Below are positions 1 through 7,563 of a stretch of 15,231 nt of DNA, piece by piece. The DNA lies in contig CAZSMH010000046.1 in assembly GCA_964607965.1 (NCBI GenBank), positions 1 through 15,231 on the forward strand, read 5' to 3'. Positions within the stretch are counted from its first letter, which is position 1; every line of letters starts with the position of its first letter. This stretch comes from SZUA-584 sp964607965 (GTDB lineage: Bacteria > Bacillota > Clostridia > Christensenellales > SZUA-584). The notes beneath the pieces are model-generated. The model was not told the origin of the DNA and searched no databases. It saw only the letters and a program-made list of their open reading frames with translations. Position numbers and translations under genes: made by a program.

Positions 1-456
1 AACAGCCAAAGCAGGGTGCTTATATTAGGCTCAATGCCGGGCGGCGAATCACTGCGCAAAAAGCAGTATTACGGACATGATAGAAATGCTTTCTGGCCTC
101 TTATTAGTACACTGCTTAACCTGCCTTGCCCTGAAAAATATCAGGACAAGCTTGACATGCTGTTATCGCACGGTATAGCGCTGTGGGATGTAATAAAAAG
201 CTGCGAAAGAAAAGACAGTCTTGATTCAAACATAAAGAATGCTGCGCTCAACGATTTTGCGGATTTTTTTATCACATATCCTAATATAAAACACGTTTTT
301 TTTAACGGGAGCAAAGCATACAGTCTGTTTTTAAGCCGTATAGGCTTTAAATTTGACCATGTCGAATATACAAGGCTAGGCTCAACCAGCCCCGCACATG
401 CTGTTGCGTTTGATTCGCGTCTTGCGGACTGGCAGCGAATACTGCCCTTTCTCTAG
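1..456 (+). CDS. Hypoxanthine/deoxyinosine DNA glycosylase (UDG superfamily), 5' end missing
   Basis: Base-excision repair enzyme that removes deaminated adenine (hypoxanthine) from DNA. The frame is open to base 1, so the true start lies outside the window; the GTG at 16 falls inside the conserved core, since the residues before it (NSQSR) read on into VLILGSMPG. In the visible 151 residues, the superfamily motif GSMPG lies at about 10-14, RNAFW at 28-32, and a C-terminal TSPAHA at 129-134. These match the hypoxanthine-DNA glycosylase subgroup (UDG family 6) in order and spacing. Only a short N-terminal piece should be missing, because the motif lies near the start in family members. No metal-site cysteines are visible. 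The next gene is on the same strand but about 150 bases away with its own possible promoter, so they need not share a transcript. The subgroup assignment is from motif recognition; substrate is inferred from the family. Confidence 0.85.
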   Translation, partial: NSQSRVLILGSMPGGESLRKKQYYGHDRNAFWPLISTLLNLPCPEKYQDKLDMLLSHGIALWDVIKSCERKDSLDSNIKNAALNDFADFFITYPNIKHVFFNGSKAYSLFLSRIGFKFDHVEYTRLGSTSPAHAVAFDSRLADWQRILPFL

Positions 457-478
457 TCTTGCCCCGATTGATTGCTAT

Positions 479-507
479 TTAACATTAACACAAGCGATTA
501 TCATAAT
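479..507 (+). promoter_or_regulatory. Candidate sigma-A promoter for the FAD/Rieske operon
   Basis: TTAACA at 479-484 and CATAAT at 502-507 are separated by 17 bases. This would start transcription near 514 and give a leader of roughly 90 bases before the ATG at 603. Both boxes match the consensus only in part and the region is AT-rich, so chance is possible. Confidence 0.35.
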
Positions 508-602
508 CTTTTTTAACTGTTCTCCAATATAAAAAGAAATACTGTATGTTTTGGCGGTTTTATCGGGAAAATAAGAAAAACGGCCGACGGAGCGCAAAAC
601 AG

Positions 603-2099
603 ATGAAACAGATATCTATATGGGAGGAGACCTCTTCTCCGCCGAAATTTGAGAAGCTTTCGGGTACGTACCGCTGTAATATTGCGGTGGCAGGGGGCGG
701 GCTGACAGGTATTACAACGGCGCTGCTGCTGCAACGTGCGGGGTTTAGCGTATGTGTGGCAGAGGCCGGCACAATTGGAAGCGGCACCAGCGGGCGCACT
801 ACCGCAAAGGTGACTATACAGCACGGCTTAAAATTAAAAGGGCTTGCTGAGGAAAAAGCGCGCGCTTATATGGCCGCAAATAACGCGGGGCTAATACTTA
901 TAGAAAAGCTAATTTGTGATTTGAATATAGACTGCGATTATACGCGCCTTCCTGCATACGTTTATGCGCAAACAGAAAAAGAGCAACAGGACATAATTAA
1001 AGAAAAGCAGGTTTACGATAAACTGGGCATAGGGGGCAGCATAGCAGAAAGCACACCGCTGCCTTTTGACGTGATATGCGCGCTTAAAATGGAAAACCAG
1101 GCGCAGTTTCATCCGTTAAAATATCTTTATTCGCTGGCAAAAGAATTGAATATAGGTGCCCCCATATTTGAACAGACAAGCGTAAACAAAGTTGAAAGAA
1201 ACGAAAATGAAATTACGCTTTATACGCAAAACGGCAAGATACATGCCGATGCCGCAGTACTTGCAACAGGCTATCCGTTAGTTGAATTTCCGGGACTGTT
1301 CTTTTTAAGAGTGCATCAGAGCCGATCATATATTATTGCCGCGAAGAATGATAAAGAGAGCCCGTTCGGTATGTTTATTAATGCGAGACATCCTGTTAAT
1401 TCGGTGCGTTTGTTTAAGTCAAACAAAGATTGCTGGTTGCTTGTGGGAGGGTTCGGTCATAAAACAGGCAGCGAAGATGAACAAAACACAGGTATTGAAC
1501 CGCTTGGCGATTTCCTGCATCAGCATTTTCCGAAAGCGCGCGCATACTGCGGCTGGTCTGCTCAGGACTGTATTACTATAGATGAAATGCCGTACGTGGG
1601 TGCACTGTATAAAGAAAACCCGAACGTTTATGTTGCAACGGGCTACGCAAAGTGGGGCATGACAAACAGCGCGGCTGCCGCTATGATGATTTGTGACGAG
1701 CATACCGGCAGCAACATGATTGAAAAAGAAGTCCGTACCAAGTTCAGTCCTCTGCGGGTTGCTCCTGCCGCATCCGCCAAAGGCTTTGTAAAGCAGACCG
1801 CAGATACTATCCGTACATTTACATCGGGCAATATAAATATTAAATCAGGCGATTTTGACGACGTTCCGGCAGGGGAGGGAGCTGTGCGCCGAGTAAACGG
1901 GCATGCTGTTGCTGTAGGCAGAGAAAAAGACGGCACCCTGCATGTATTTGACGCTCACTGTACGCATATGCGCTGCCCTGTAGAATATAACGAGCAATCC
2001 CGTTCGTTCGACTGCCGGTGCCACGGTTCGCGGTTTGCGCTTAACGGCGAGGTGCTAAGCGGGCCTGCAAATAAGCCGCTTGAACCGGCGGAAGAATAA
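603..2099 (+). CDS. FAD-dependent oxidoreductase with C-terminal Rieske [2Fe-2S] domain
   Basis: Predicted cytoplasmic flavoenzyme of the DAO/glycine-oxidase-like fold joined to a Rieske iron-sulfur domain, 498 residues from the ATG at 603. I chose this start over the in-frame ATG at 546 because ACGGAG (587-592) lies about ten bases ahead of it and the dinucleotide fold follows at a normal distance; the 19 extra residues are basic and unlike the family. The Rossmann motif GGGLTG is near residues 31-36 and the acidic end of the second strand is VAEAG at about 52-56. At the C terminus C453-T-H455 and C471-R-C-H474 are the Rieske ligands. The two additional cysteines, in CTHMRC and CRCH, could form the disulfide of high-potential Rieske centres. 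The substrate cannot be told from sequence. It is followed after three bases by the tocopherol-cyclase-like gene, so the two are almost certainly co-transcribed. Confidence 0.88.
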   Translation: MKQISIWEETSSPPKFEKLSGTYRCNIAVAGGGLTGITTALLLQRAGFSVCVAEAGTIGSGTSGRTTAKVTIQHGLKLKGLAEEKARAYMAANNAGLILIEKLICDLNIDCDYTRLPAYVYAQTEKEQQDIIKEKQVYDKLGIGGSIAESTPLPFDVICALKMENQAQFHPLKYLYSLAKELNIGAPIFEQTSVNKVERNENEITLYTQNGKIHADAAVLATGYPLVEFPGLFFLRVHQSRSYIIAAKNDKESPFGMFINARHPVNSVRLFKSNKDCWLLVGGFGHKTGSEDEQNTGIEPLGDFLHQHFPKARAYCGWSAQDCITIDEMPYVGALYKENPNVYVATGYAKWGMTNSAAAAMMICDEHTGSNMIEKEVRTKFSPLRVAPAASAKGFVKQTADTIRTFTSGNINIKSGDFDDVPAGEGAVRRVNGHAVAVGREKDGTLHVFDAHCTHMRCPVEYNEQSRSFDCRCHGSRFALNGEVLSGPANKPLEPAEE

Positions 2100-2102
2100 T
2101 AA

Positions 2103-3074
2103 ATGGGTTTTAAGCTGCTCCCGTTTTCTCCCGAACGGTATCACGGTAAACAAAACAGCCGCCCGTACTTTGAAGGCTGGTATTTCAAGCAGGCGTTTGA
2201 GCAGGCTGCTTTTTCGGTTATACCCGGAATCTACAGAGGTATAGAATGGCATAGCGACATTGCGTTTATACAGCTTATATTTTCTAATCCTTCGCACAGC
2301 CTCTTTATTCGTTATCCAGAAGACGCTTTCGTATGCCATCCTCGGAAGTTTGAACTGCGCATTGCCGAAAGTTTCTTCTCAATGGATAAGGTGCGGCTTG
2401 ATATAAAACAGCTTGATACAAAAGCGGAACTGCGTTACAGCGGACATATCAAACTTACAAAAAGCTTATTTTGTCCCTCTGTCATGGGACCTTTTGCATA
2501 TCTGCCGGGCATGCAGTGCAACCACGGCGTTTTGAGCCTAAGTCATAAGGTTAATGGTTACGTTAACGGATGCGGGCGAAGTTTTAGCTTTAAAGATGCC
2601 TGCGGCTACATAGAAAAAGATTGGGGCAGCGCGTTCCCGGAAAGCTGGGTGTGGATGCAGTGCCAAGATGCAGATGCGTCTTTGATGTGCGCAGTCGCAA
2701 GCATACCGCTTGGTCCTTTTTCATTTACGGGGCTTATATGTATACTGCGCCTAAAAGAAAAAGAATACCGTTTTGCGACTTACAACGGCGCGAGCGTTAA
2801 AGCTATAAAACAAAACGATTATAGTATTACTGTAAAACTACAGTGCGGCGTTAAGATGCTTAATATAACGGCAGAAACCGAAAAATTTGGCAGCCTTAAA
2901 GCACCGGCCAAAACGGGTATGGAAAGAATTATAAAAGAAAGCATAAATGCCGCCTATTATATAGAGCTGAAAAATGGCACGCAGAGGATATTTTCAGGGC
3001 ATTTTGAAAACGGAGGCTTGGAAATGCACGGTATGGAAAAGCTTAAAAAAGTGCGGGTAATAATTAATAATTGA
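2103..3074 (+). CDS. Tocopherol cyclase family protein
   Basis: A 323-residue protein of the tocopherol-cyclase family (Tocopherol_cycl), a double beta-barrel fold. Conserved blocks occur in the expected order: YFEGWYFK at residues 22-29, a MGPFAYLPGMQCNHGV region at about 128-143, the family hallmark GYIEKDWG at 168-175 running on into FPESWVWMQ, and FATYNG further down. In plants and cyanobacteria the family closes the chromanol ring of vitamin E. Bacterial relatives in non-photosynthetic anaerobes have no known substrate, so cyclase activity should not be assumed. The ATG lies three bases after the stop of the FAD/Rieske gene, with GCGGAAG (2088-2094) inside that gene's end as ribosome binding site, so translation is probably coupled. 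No signal peptide or membrane segment is seen. The gene converges with the GrpB-family gene across only 49 bases, in which I see no terminator hairpin. Confidence 0.85.
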   Translation: MGFKLLPFSPERYHGKQNSRPYFEGWYFKQAFEQAAFSVIPGIYRGIEWHSDIAFIQLIFSNPSHSLFIRYPEDAFVCHPRKFELRIAESFFSMDKVRLDIKQLDTKAELRYSGHIKLTKSLFCPSVMGPFAYLPGMQCNHGVLSLSHKVNGYVNGCGRSFSFKDACGYIEKDWGSAFPESWVWMQCQDADASLMCAVASIPLGPFSFTGLICILRLKEKEYRFATYNGASVKAIKQNDYSITVKLQCGVKMLNITAETEKFGSLKAPAKTGMERIIKESINAAYYIELKNGTQRIFSGHFENGGLEMHGMEKLKKVRVIINN

Positions 3075-3123
3075 TTATATACTTTGTTTTGGTACTTTCC
3101 TTGCTCTTTACTTTCTCTGCTCT

Positions 3124-3699
3124 TTATTTAACCGCATACCTTCCGTTAAATTCCTGCCTTGCAGCTGCCGTGCATGTTTTTATAAAGTTCCCTTTTGATT
3201 TTGTGTAGCCGTCCCTGTCGTGCTCATACTTTTCTTTAAGCATAACTTTAAGCCTGCCGTATTCCCCGGCAACATCTTTATGCGCAGCAAGATAATCGCG
3301 AAAGTACAGTTCGTCCCAGTCTCCCAAAAAACGCACATGCAGATGAAACGCCTGTCCCTCAAATCCCAGCGGCGTATAACCTTTAAGGAACATCATATGC
3401 GGCGGCGGGTTATCCGGCGAAGCGGTATAAATGTAACCGCTTTGCTTTAAAACAGTTTTTATTTTATTGATATTATAGTTATCATCTATTTCCAGCAGTA
3501 TATCAATAGTCGGCTTGGCCAAAAGGCCTAAAACCGCAGTGCTGCCTATATGGCTTATGCGGATAATTCCGCTGCCGACAGCGCGTTCTATTCTTATTTT
3601 TTCCGATTCATACTCCTGCTTCCAGCAAGGGTTGTAAGCGTTAAGTATTATGGGAAAAAGCTGCCACAGCTCCTTTTTTGTTAAGCTTAATAAATCCAT
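3124..3699 (-). CDS. GrpB family (UPF0157) nucleotidyltransferase-fold protein
   Basis: A 191-residue GrpB/UPF0157 protein with the nucleotidyltransferase-superfamily fold. HIGSTAV at residues 50-56, AKPTIDILLE at 61-70 and the pair HLHV at 119-122 are the family's conserved core, and length is usual for the family. The N-terminal segment (LTKKELWQLFPIIL, then NPCWKQ) also fits clostridial members. Biochemical role is not established for most members; some are fused to CoaE or other enzymes. It begins seven bases after the stop of the glycosyltransferase-acyltransferase gene and is probably the second gene of that operon. The ribosome binding site AAAGGA directly abuts the ATG, which is unusually close, so initiation may depend on ribosomes finishing the upstream gene. 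Nothing in the sequence ties it functionally to glycolipid synthesis. Confidence 0.88.
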   Translation of the reverse strand: MDLLSLTKKELWQLFPIILNAYNPCWKQEYESEKIRIERAVGSGIIRISHIGSTAVLGLLAKPTIDILLEIDDNYNINKIKTVLKQSGYIYTASPDNPPPHMMFLKGYTPLGFEGQAFHLHVRFLGDWDELYFRDYLAAHKDVAGEYGRLKVMLKEKYEHDRDGYTKSKGNFIKTCTAAARQEFNGRYAVK

Positions 3700-3706
3700 T
3701 CCTTTG

Positions 3707-5581
3707 TTATGAGGCAGTTTTTTTGTTGCCGGCTTCCATCATCGCCTTCATTGCATTTTGTACAGCTTTGCGCATCTCAAGCATCTTTTTACGTTCCGTA
3801 CCGCTTTGAGCAGGATATTTAGGCTTTCCTATTATAAGGTCAACAAGAGGCCTTTTGCGCAGTTTTGAAAACAGTCCCTTAGAATCCCGGAAGGTAAATA
3901 CCATAGGCACCACAGGCACTCCGGATTTTACTGCAAGATGAAAAGCGCCGTTTTTGAACGGGCGCAGCCCATCATACCAAGGCCACAGTGACGCTTCTGG
4001 ATAAAAGTGAACGATACGTCCTTTTAAAAGTTGTACGCGCATAGATTCTAAAAAGGCATGAAGAGCTTTGGGAGATTCGGGTATGGGCACGCCCCCAAGC
4101 AGCCGTATCAGCCGCCTTATAACCGGTATTTCAAGGTTGCTTTTTAGTGTAGCAAATAATGGTTTGCGCGGGAACAGCGTACATGCCACCATAGGCGTAT
4201 CAAGGTAGTGGACATGATTGGTAACAGTAACCGCACCGCCCTTTAAATAGCGCAGGTTTTTTTTGCCGTGGATTTTCAAACCAAAAAACAGGAGTGATAC
4301 TATATCGAGAAGCGGTATTGCGATAACATAGAAGAGCAGCCATGAGCCAATGCGGAAAAATATATTGCGGTTTATAAAACGGTAACGCGCATCAACCCGG
4401 CATACATACGGCGTGGGCACATGCACGGCGTGAGAATGAGGGTCGTTTGGATTGAACACTTTTTTTTGATGATCGGCAATAACATCCCTGTATACGGATT
4501 CTATTTTGTCTATGGATTTATCAATCGAATATTCACCGGCTTTGGCAAGGTAACGCTTGCTCATGCGCGCCTTCTCTTTTGGATTCTCAATCCAGTAATC
4601 AATTTTTTCGGCCAAATCTGCGGCGTTGTTGTTAGAAAACAGGCTGCGCTCGTCGATTGCGAACTGTTTAGCGGCGCTTCTGTCGGAATCCGAGATAACG
4701 GGTACCAAACCGGTTGCTATGGCTTCCATGCATACGATAGATTCTATTTCCGCTTCTGCCGCATGAACGTAAAGGTCGCACTGGTTGTAGATTTTAGCTA
4801 TTTCATACTGTTTGACATATTGAAAAACAGGACGGTTTTTAAGCTTTTTACCCATACGCTCATAACGGCTTTTTAAAGGCCCTTTGCCTAAAAATACAAG
4901 TTGAATCTTATCGGCGTATTTGGATTCTAACGCCGCTTTTATAACAATATCCTGCCGTTTTTCCGGCGCAAGCCTGCCTGCCATAAGTATTACAAACTTG
5001 TCTTTCCATTCTGCAGGCTTTTCTGTATTAATAGGACAGAACGCGTCCCCTATGCCGTTGGATATAACATGCATTCTTGCTGCATACCGATGCTTTTTAA
5101 GCTGATTGGCAATAAAACCTGACGGACAATGAATGTCGCGAATATAGCGGTAGAACCGCCGCCTAAACCAGCTGTACAATATATAGGGGAGCCACCGTCC
5201 CTTAATACCGACATTAAAAGAAATGTTTTCCGGCTGGCAGTGAAAAGCGGCTATATACGGTATGCTCATTTCGTCCGCAATTTTTCTTGCCTTCATACAA
5301 AGCTTAAAAGGCAGATGAAGATGAACCGCGTCAGCCCCTTCAAACGCCTTTTTAATAACTGCTTTATCGGGTACGCCGAAAACCATTCCGTGTGATTTGA
5401 ATATGGGATTTAACAGGCTTTTTTTTGAGCGGACAACGTATTTATACGGCTCGGCGCGGCCGGTAGATACAACGCGCACCTCATGGCCGCGTTCCCGCAG
5501 GCCGGAAACATAACGCGCAGCGGAAACAGACGTACCGTTATTAAGGTTGTCAAACTGATCCACAACGTATACAATTTTCAT
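3707..5581 (-). CDS. Fused GT4 glycosyltransferase and PlsC-type acyltransferase
   Basis: A 624-residue two-domain protein. Residues 1 to about 370 are a GT-B, family-4 glycosyltransferase: the N-terminal loop NNGTSVSAAR (14-23) followed by LRERGHEVRVV, the second-domain start MAGRLAPEKRQD (200-211), and the E-x7-E sugar-nucleotide motif at E278 and E286. Residues about 409-434 form a hydrophobic segment. From about 435 a lysophospholipid acyltransferase (PlsC) domain follows, with the H-x4-D catalytic motif NHVHYLD (H456, D461), the variant YPEASLW (527-533) in place of FPEGT, and VPVVPMVFTF near 555-564. Related GT4 enzymes glycosylate diacylglycerol, so I infer a glycolipid or anchored-polymer role at the inner membrane face. 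The ATG at 5581 gives the normal GT4 N terminus (MKIVYVV) but has no good adjacent ribosome binding site; stronger ones lie 50-80 bases upstream. GrpB follows after seven bases. Confidence 0.88.
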   Translation of the reverse strand: MKIVYVVDQFDNLNNGTSVSAARYVSGLRERGHEVRVVSTGRAEPYKYVVRSKKSLLNPIFKSHGMVFGVPDKAVIKKAFEGADAVHLHLPFKLCMKARKIADEMSIPYIAAFHCQPENISFNVGIKGRWLPYILYSWFRRRFYRYIRDIHCPSGFIANQLKKHRYAARMHVISNGIGDAFCPINTEKPAEWKDKFVILMAGRLAPEKRQDIVIKAALESKYADKIQLVFLGKGPLKSRYERMGKKLKNRPVFQYVKQYEIAKIYNQCDLYVHAAEAEIESIVCMEAIATGLVPVISDSDRSAAKQFAIDERSLFSNNNAADLAEKIDYWIENPKEKARMSKRYLAKAGEYSIDKSIDKIESVYRDVIADHQKKVFNPNDPHSHAVHVPTPYVCRVDARYRFINRNIFFRIGSWLLFYVIAIPLLDIVSLLFFGLKIHGKKNLRYLKGGAVTVTNHVHYLDTPMVACTLFPRKPLFATLKSNLEIPVIRRLIRLLGGVPIPESPKALHAFLESMRVQLLKGRIVHFYPEASLWPWYDGLRPFKNGAFHLAVKSGVPVVPMVFTFRDSKGLFSKLRKRPLVDLIIGKPKYPAQSGTERKKMLEMRKAVQNAMKAMMEAGNKKTAS

Positions 5582-5630
5582 TTTAAATCTAATAAAGGAA
5601 TAAATAAATATGAAAAGAATGATAGCGGGT

Positions 5631-5660
5631 GCTCCTTTATTAAGAAACCTCCTTTCACGC
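5631..5660 (-). promoter_or_regulatory. Two strong Shine-Dalgarno-like sites without a standard start codon
   Basis: On the minus strand AAAGGAGG (about 5659-5652) is followed by AAAGGAGC (about 5638-5631). Neither is followed at normal spacing by ATG, GTG or TTG. The frame of the glycosyltransferase gene is open back through this region, and an in-frame ATC then ATT lie 8 and 11 bases after the second site. Either a rare start codon is used, a start was lost, or these sites belong to a regulatory leader. Confidence 0.35.
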
Positions 5661-5696
5661 TTTTGTTTTATAAATATGCTTAAAAAATATATTATT

Positions 5697-5725
5697 ATGA
5701 TACATCAAAAGGGCTGCTTTTGCAA
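5697..5725 (-). promoter_or_regulatory. Candidate sigma-A promoter for the GT4-PlsC operon
   Basis: Read on the minus strand, TTGCAA (5725-5720) and TATCAT (5702-5697) are 17 bases apart, placing the start near 5690 and a leader of about 110 bases before the ATG at 5581. It is back to back with the sufC promoter at 5771-5799. Confidence 0.4.
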
Positions 5726-5770
5726 ATATTTACTGCATTAATAATTATAATTCGATAATGCAAAGTAACC

Positions 5771-5799
5771 TTGTCTTTAATCGAAATTAGTATTATAAT
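5771..5799 (+). promoter_or_regulatory. Sigma-A promoter of sufCB
   Basis: TTGTCT at 5771-5776 and a perfect TATAAT at 5794-5799 are separated by exactly 17 bases. Transcription would start near 5806, about 22 bases before the sufC ATG. This also argues against translation starting at the in-frame TTG at 5771, which would lie inside the promoter. Confidence 0.75.
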
Positions 5800-5827
5800 C
5801 GGTCTATTAAAAAAACACGGGGTATTT

Positions 5828-6562
5828 ATGTTAAAGCTAAATAATATTTCGCTGACAATAGAGGGGAACCCTATACTTAAAGATGTCAGCATGCATCTGC
5901 AAGCAGGTAAAATATATGTGATTACCGGTCCTAACGGAAGCGGTAAGTCATCTCTCGCGCGCATTATAATGGGTATCGATAAGCCTGAAAAAGGGTCTGT
6001 TATATTGGACGGAGAAGATATAACTAATAAAGATATAACGCAGCGCGCACGGCTTGGCATAGGCTATGCGTTTCAGCACCCTCCTCGCTTTAAAGGCATA
6101 AAGGTAAACGATTTGCTTAAGCTCTCAGTGGGTGAAGGCTCAAAAAAGGTATGGGACCTTTTATACAGCGTCGGGCTGTGTTCCAAAGATTATCTTGAAC
6201 GCGATGTTGATGCGGCTCTTTCGGGCGGGGAGATTAAACGTATAGAGATAGCAACGGTACTTGCGCGCAATCTTAAAGTGGCGGTGTTCGATGAACCCGA
6301 GGCGGGCATAGACCTTTGGAGTTTTCAAAAACTGGCCGAAACGTTTAAAAAAATGCATGAGCGCTTATCTACCACTATAATAATTATTTCTCACCAGGAA
6401 CGTATTTTAGAGCTGGCGGATGAGATAATACTCGTTGCCGGCGGCGGGATTCGCAGAAACGTAGCGTGCAGCGATATATACAAGCCGGGGGTTCAGGCAA
6501 ACTGCGTATGCAGCGAAAACTGCGGAAAGGTGGAGGTGGAAGATGCTCAGTGCATTGGATAA
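5828..6562 (+). CDS. sufC: Fe-S cluster assembly ATPase SufC-like
   Basis: A 244-residue ABC-type ATPase without membrane segments, the SufC partner of a SufB-type scaffold in iron-sulfur cluster assembly. Walker A is GPNGSGKS (34-41), the Q-loop glutamine is Q83 in FQHPPRFKG, the signature is LSGGE (131-135), Walker B with catalytic glutamate is VAVFDE (151-156) followed by PEAGID, and the switch histidine is H189. FQHPPRFKG and EPEAGID are typical of SufC rather than importers. The ATG at 5828 is preceded by CGGGGT and lies just downstream of the promoter; the longer frame from 5771 overlaps the promoter and is rejected. Unusual is the C-terminal tail with four cysteines (C226, C228, C232, C242, as C-x-C-x3-C plus one), not part of the standard SufC fold. 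It overlaps the next gene by 20 bases. No SufS, SufU or separate SufD is adjacent, as in minimal SufCB (SMS-type) systems. Confidence 0.9.
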   Translation: MLKLNNISLTIEGNPILKDVSMHLQAGKIYVITGPNGSGKSSLARIIMGIDKPEKGSVILDGEDITNKDITQRARLGIGYAFQHPPRFKGIKVNDLLKLSVGEGSKKVWDLLYSVGLCSKDYLERDVDAALSGGEIKRIEIATVLARNLKVAVFDEPEAGIDLWSFQKLAETFKKMHERLSTTIIIISHQERILELADEIILVAGGGIRRNVACSDIYKPGVQANCVCSENCGKVEVEDAQCIG

Positions 6563-7463
6563 GCTGATTCTTGAGAAGGTAGCGGATATTCACGACATAC
6601 CGCAGGGAGCATATAACATCCGGCGCAACGGCGAAGGTGCAGGACGCAACACTACCGTTAATATAGACATCGCTGCAAAAAAAGACAGGCAGGGCATCGA
6701 TATAACCGTAAAGCCGAATACTAAAAATGAAAGTGTGCATATACCGGTTATTTTAACGGCAGAAGGGCTTACCGATGTTGTTTACAACACGTTTGAGATC
6801 GGTGAGAATGCGGACGTACTTGTTGTCGCGGGCTGCGGCATACACAATACGGGCAGCGGCAAATCTCAGCACGACGGTATACACGAATTTTTTGTGCGGC
6901 GCGGTGCGCGAATACGTTATATAGAAAAGCACTACGGACAGGGAGACGGCACAGGCCAAAAAGTATTAAACCCAAAAACTGTAATACATGCAGAGCCGGA
7001 CTCAACAGTTGAACTTGAACTTGTGCAGATACGCGGGGTGGACAGTACCCGAAGGGATACGGAAATATATCTTGAAGACAAAGCTAAGCTTATCGTTACA
7101 GAACGGCTGCTAACTGACGGTGTTCAGCAGGCGTTTTCGTCTATATCAATAGATATGAAAGGCAAAGACTGCTCTGCTCAGATAATATCGCGTTCGGTAG
7201 CGCAGGGCAATTCCAAACAGGATTTCACGTTTGACCTTATTGGCAAAAACGCATGCCGCGGGCACATACAGTGCGATGCAATTATAATGGACAATGCAAT
7301 CGTCATATCAACGCCGCGCATATCGGCATACCACGAATACGCGCAGCTTGTGCACGAGGCGGCCATAGGACGGCTGGAATCGCAGCAGCTGCTGAAGCTC
7401 CAATCTTTGGGACTCTCGGCTAAGGAGGCGGAGGATACTATACTTAAAGGTTTTTTGCGATAA
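6543..7463 (+). CDS. sufB: SufB/SufD-family Fe-S cluster scaffold, SufB-like short form
   Basis: A 306-residue SufB/SufD-family protein, much shorter than classical SufB (roughly 470-500 residues), keeping the beta-helix core and C-terminal part. Conserved landmarks are CGIHNTGSGKSQHDG (98-112), FFVRRGARIRYIEKHYG (about 116-132), GHIQCD with C244, and VHEAAIGRL with H271-E272. C244 and the H-E pair match the position of the E. coli SufB cluster-site cysteine and the neighbouring His-Glu, and the HEA form favours SufB over SufD. It should form a complex with SufC in the cytoplasm and build Fe-S clusters. The ATG lies inside the end of sufC (20-base overlap), with GGAGGTGGAAG just upstream as ribosome binding site, so the two are translationally coupled. 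A clear terminator follows. The two-gene, short-SufB arrangement matches the minimal systems of archaea and anaerobic Firmicutes; that a single protein serves both SufB and SufD roles is inference. Confidence 0.88.
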   Translation: MLSALDKLILEKVADIHDIPQGAYNIRRNGEGAGRNTTVNIDIAAKKDRQGIDITVKPNTKNESVHIPVILTAEGLTDVVYNTFEIGENADVLVVAGCGIHNTGSGKSQHDGIHEFFVRRGARIRYIEKHYGQGDGTGQKVLNPKTVIHAEPDSTVELELVQIRGVDSTRRDTEIYLEDKAKLIVTERLLTDGVQQAFSSISIDMKGKDCSAQIISRSVAQGNSKQDFTFDLIGKNACRGHIQCDAIIMDNAIVISTPRISAYHEYAQLVHEAAIGRLESQQLLKLQSLGLSAKEAEDTILKGFLR

Positions 7464-7476
7464 AACGAACCCAATA

Positions 7477-7530
7477 AACGCAATAAGCGGCCATCGCTCC
7501 TGACCGCCTATTGCGTTCTTTTGTTGTTTT
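7477..7530 (+). terminator. Rho-independent terminator of sufCB
   Basis: AACGCAATA (7477-7485) pairs perfectly with TATTGCGTT (7509-7517). After one A/C mismatch, GCGG (7487-7490) pairs with CCGC (7504-7507). The hairpin is followed by a T-rich run (CTTTTGTTGTTTT). It starts 13 bases after the sufB stop. Confidence 0.85.
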
Positions 7531-7563
7531 CTATCGCGCCATCGTAGGGACGAAGGCAAATGG

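Noticed and set aside
546..602. Upstream extension of the FAD/Rieske protein from the ATG at 546
   Set aside because: No good ribosome binding site, a basic 19-residue extension not typical of the family, and a better site before the ATG at 603.
5771..5827. Longer SufC starting at the TTG at 5771
   Set aside because: The TTG is part of the -35 box and the TATAAT lies within the extension; the ATG at 5828 gives the normal SufC N terminus.
5700..6060. Minus-strand frame of 121 residues over the start of sufC
   Set aside because: Antisense shadow of sufC and its promoter, with no ribosome binding site or known family.
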